The notes beneath the pieces are model-generated. The model was not told the DNA's origin. It worked only from the letters and a program-made list of their open reading frames with translations, and made no database searches. This document shows positions 5,522 to 5,685 of a DNA stretch of 5,685 nucleotides, piece after piece (within the stretch, counting starts at the first letter, position 1; the number at the start of each line of letters is the position of its first letter). A program made the translations under genes and the position numbers. Where the stretch lies: positions 1 to 5,685 of the forward strand of contig CAZPZD010000075.1 of NCBI GenBank assembly GCA_964590515.1, given 5' to 3'. This DNA comes from JADFRG01 sp964590515 (GTDB lineage: Bacteria > Chloroflexota > Anaerolineae > Anaerolineales > E44-bin32).

Positions 5522-5530
5522 TGTTATAAT
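5522..5530 (+). promoter_or_regulatory. Extended -10 promoter of right-edge gene (leaderless)
   Basis: TGTTATAAT is a perfect extended -10 (TGn plus TATAAT). The hexamer ends nine bases before the GTG at 5540, the same distance as for the 2H gene. No -35 is recognisable at 16-18 bases (GGCCTG and neighbours). Transcription would begin at or next to the start codon. Confidence 0.65.
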
Positions 5531-5539
5531 CGCCAGCCC

Positions 5540-5685
5540 GTGAAAAGGATGCTCTGGTTTGCCGTCGGGGGACTGGCGGCTGCCGTGCTGCTGTGGCTGA
5601 CCTATCGGATCCCGCCGGTCCAGTTCAATCTGGAGTGGCGCCTGGACGCGTTCTCGGGGATCGTGCGCGGCTGGATGCATCCGGG
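5540..5685 (+). CDS. Membrane-anchored protein of unknown function, 3' end missing
   Basis: An open frame runs from GTG 5540 to the right edge with 48 whole codons. It begins MKRMLWFAVGG and has one strongly hydrophobic segment at about residues 4-22 after a short basic N-terminus, then a polar segment (FNLEWRLDAFSG, VRGWMHPG). This is the pattern of a signal anchor or an uncleaved signal peptide, so the rest is probably exported. The visible part is too short to name a family. The start was chosen because a perfect extended -10 sits nine bases upstream, which fits a leaderless GTG. The in-frame ATG at 5549 has AAGG directly against it with no spacing, so it is a poorer start. It is divergent from the molybdoenzyme gene. 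Confidence 0.65.
   Translation, partial: MKRMLWFAVGGLAAAVLLWLTYRIPPVQFNLEWRLDAFSGIVRGWMHP

Overview
This is a GC-rich bacterial chromosomal segment with compact gene packing. It has several GTG starts and promoters whose -10 hexamer lies only nine bases from the start codon. Protein similarity recalled from memory (the membrane-anchored sulfite-oxidase-type protein and the two methyltransferases) suggests Chloroflexota, or failing that Actinomycetota. No taxonomic marker is present, so this is a weak inference.

Layout from left to right: (1) the 3' part of an AHSA1/SRPBCC-domain gene on the + strand, followed by the first ~32 codons of what looks like a metallo-beta-lactamase-fold hydrolase that stops abruptly; (2) a 283-base non-coding stretch with a clearly AT-richer core (about 565-735) and several short inverted repeats; (3) a minus-strand cluster read from right to left: a 2H-phosphoesterase/2'-5' RNA ligase-like protein, then a YdcF/ElyC-type DUF218 membrane protein 39 bases downstream, then a class I SAM methyltransferase after a 128-base gap; (4) divergently from that cluster, a second, unrelated class I methyltransferase on the + strand; (5) a convergent bidirectional hairpin terminator; (6) a minus-strand 529-residue molybdopterin oxidoreductase with an N-terminal multi-helix membrane domain and an internal twin-arginine motif; (7) a divergent + strand gene for a membrane-anchored protein that runs off the right edge.

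The genes do not form an obvious single pathway. The 2H protein and YdcF protein are probably co-transcribed, and the methyltransferase behind them may have its own promoter. The molybdoenzyme is likely an extracytoplasmic oxidoreductase. I found no CRISPR array, RNA gene, transposase or recognisable defence or biosynthetic system. The most interesting points are the repeated leaderless-promoter arrangement, the Tat motif inside a polytopic membrane protein, an 11-base-spaced CTTAA repeat upstream of two divergent genes, a 2H protein lacking one catalytic Thr/Ser, and the truncated hydrolase next to an AT-rich island.
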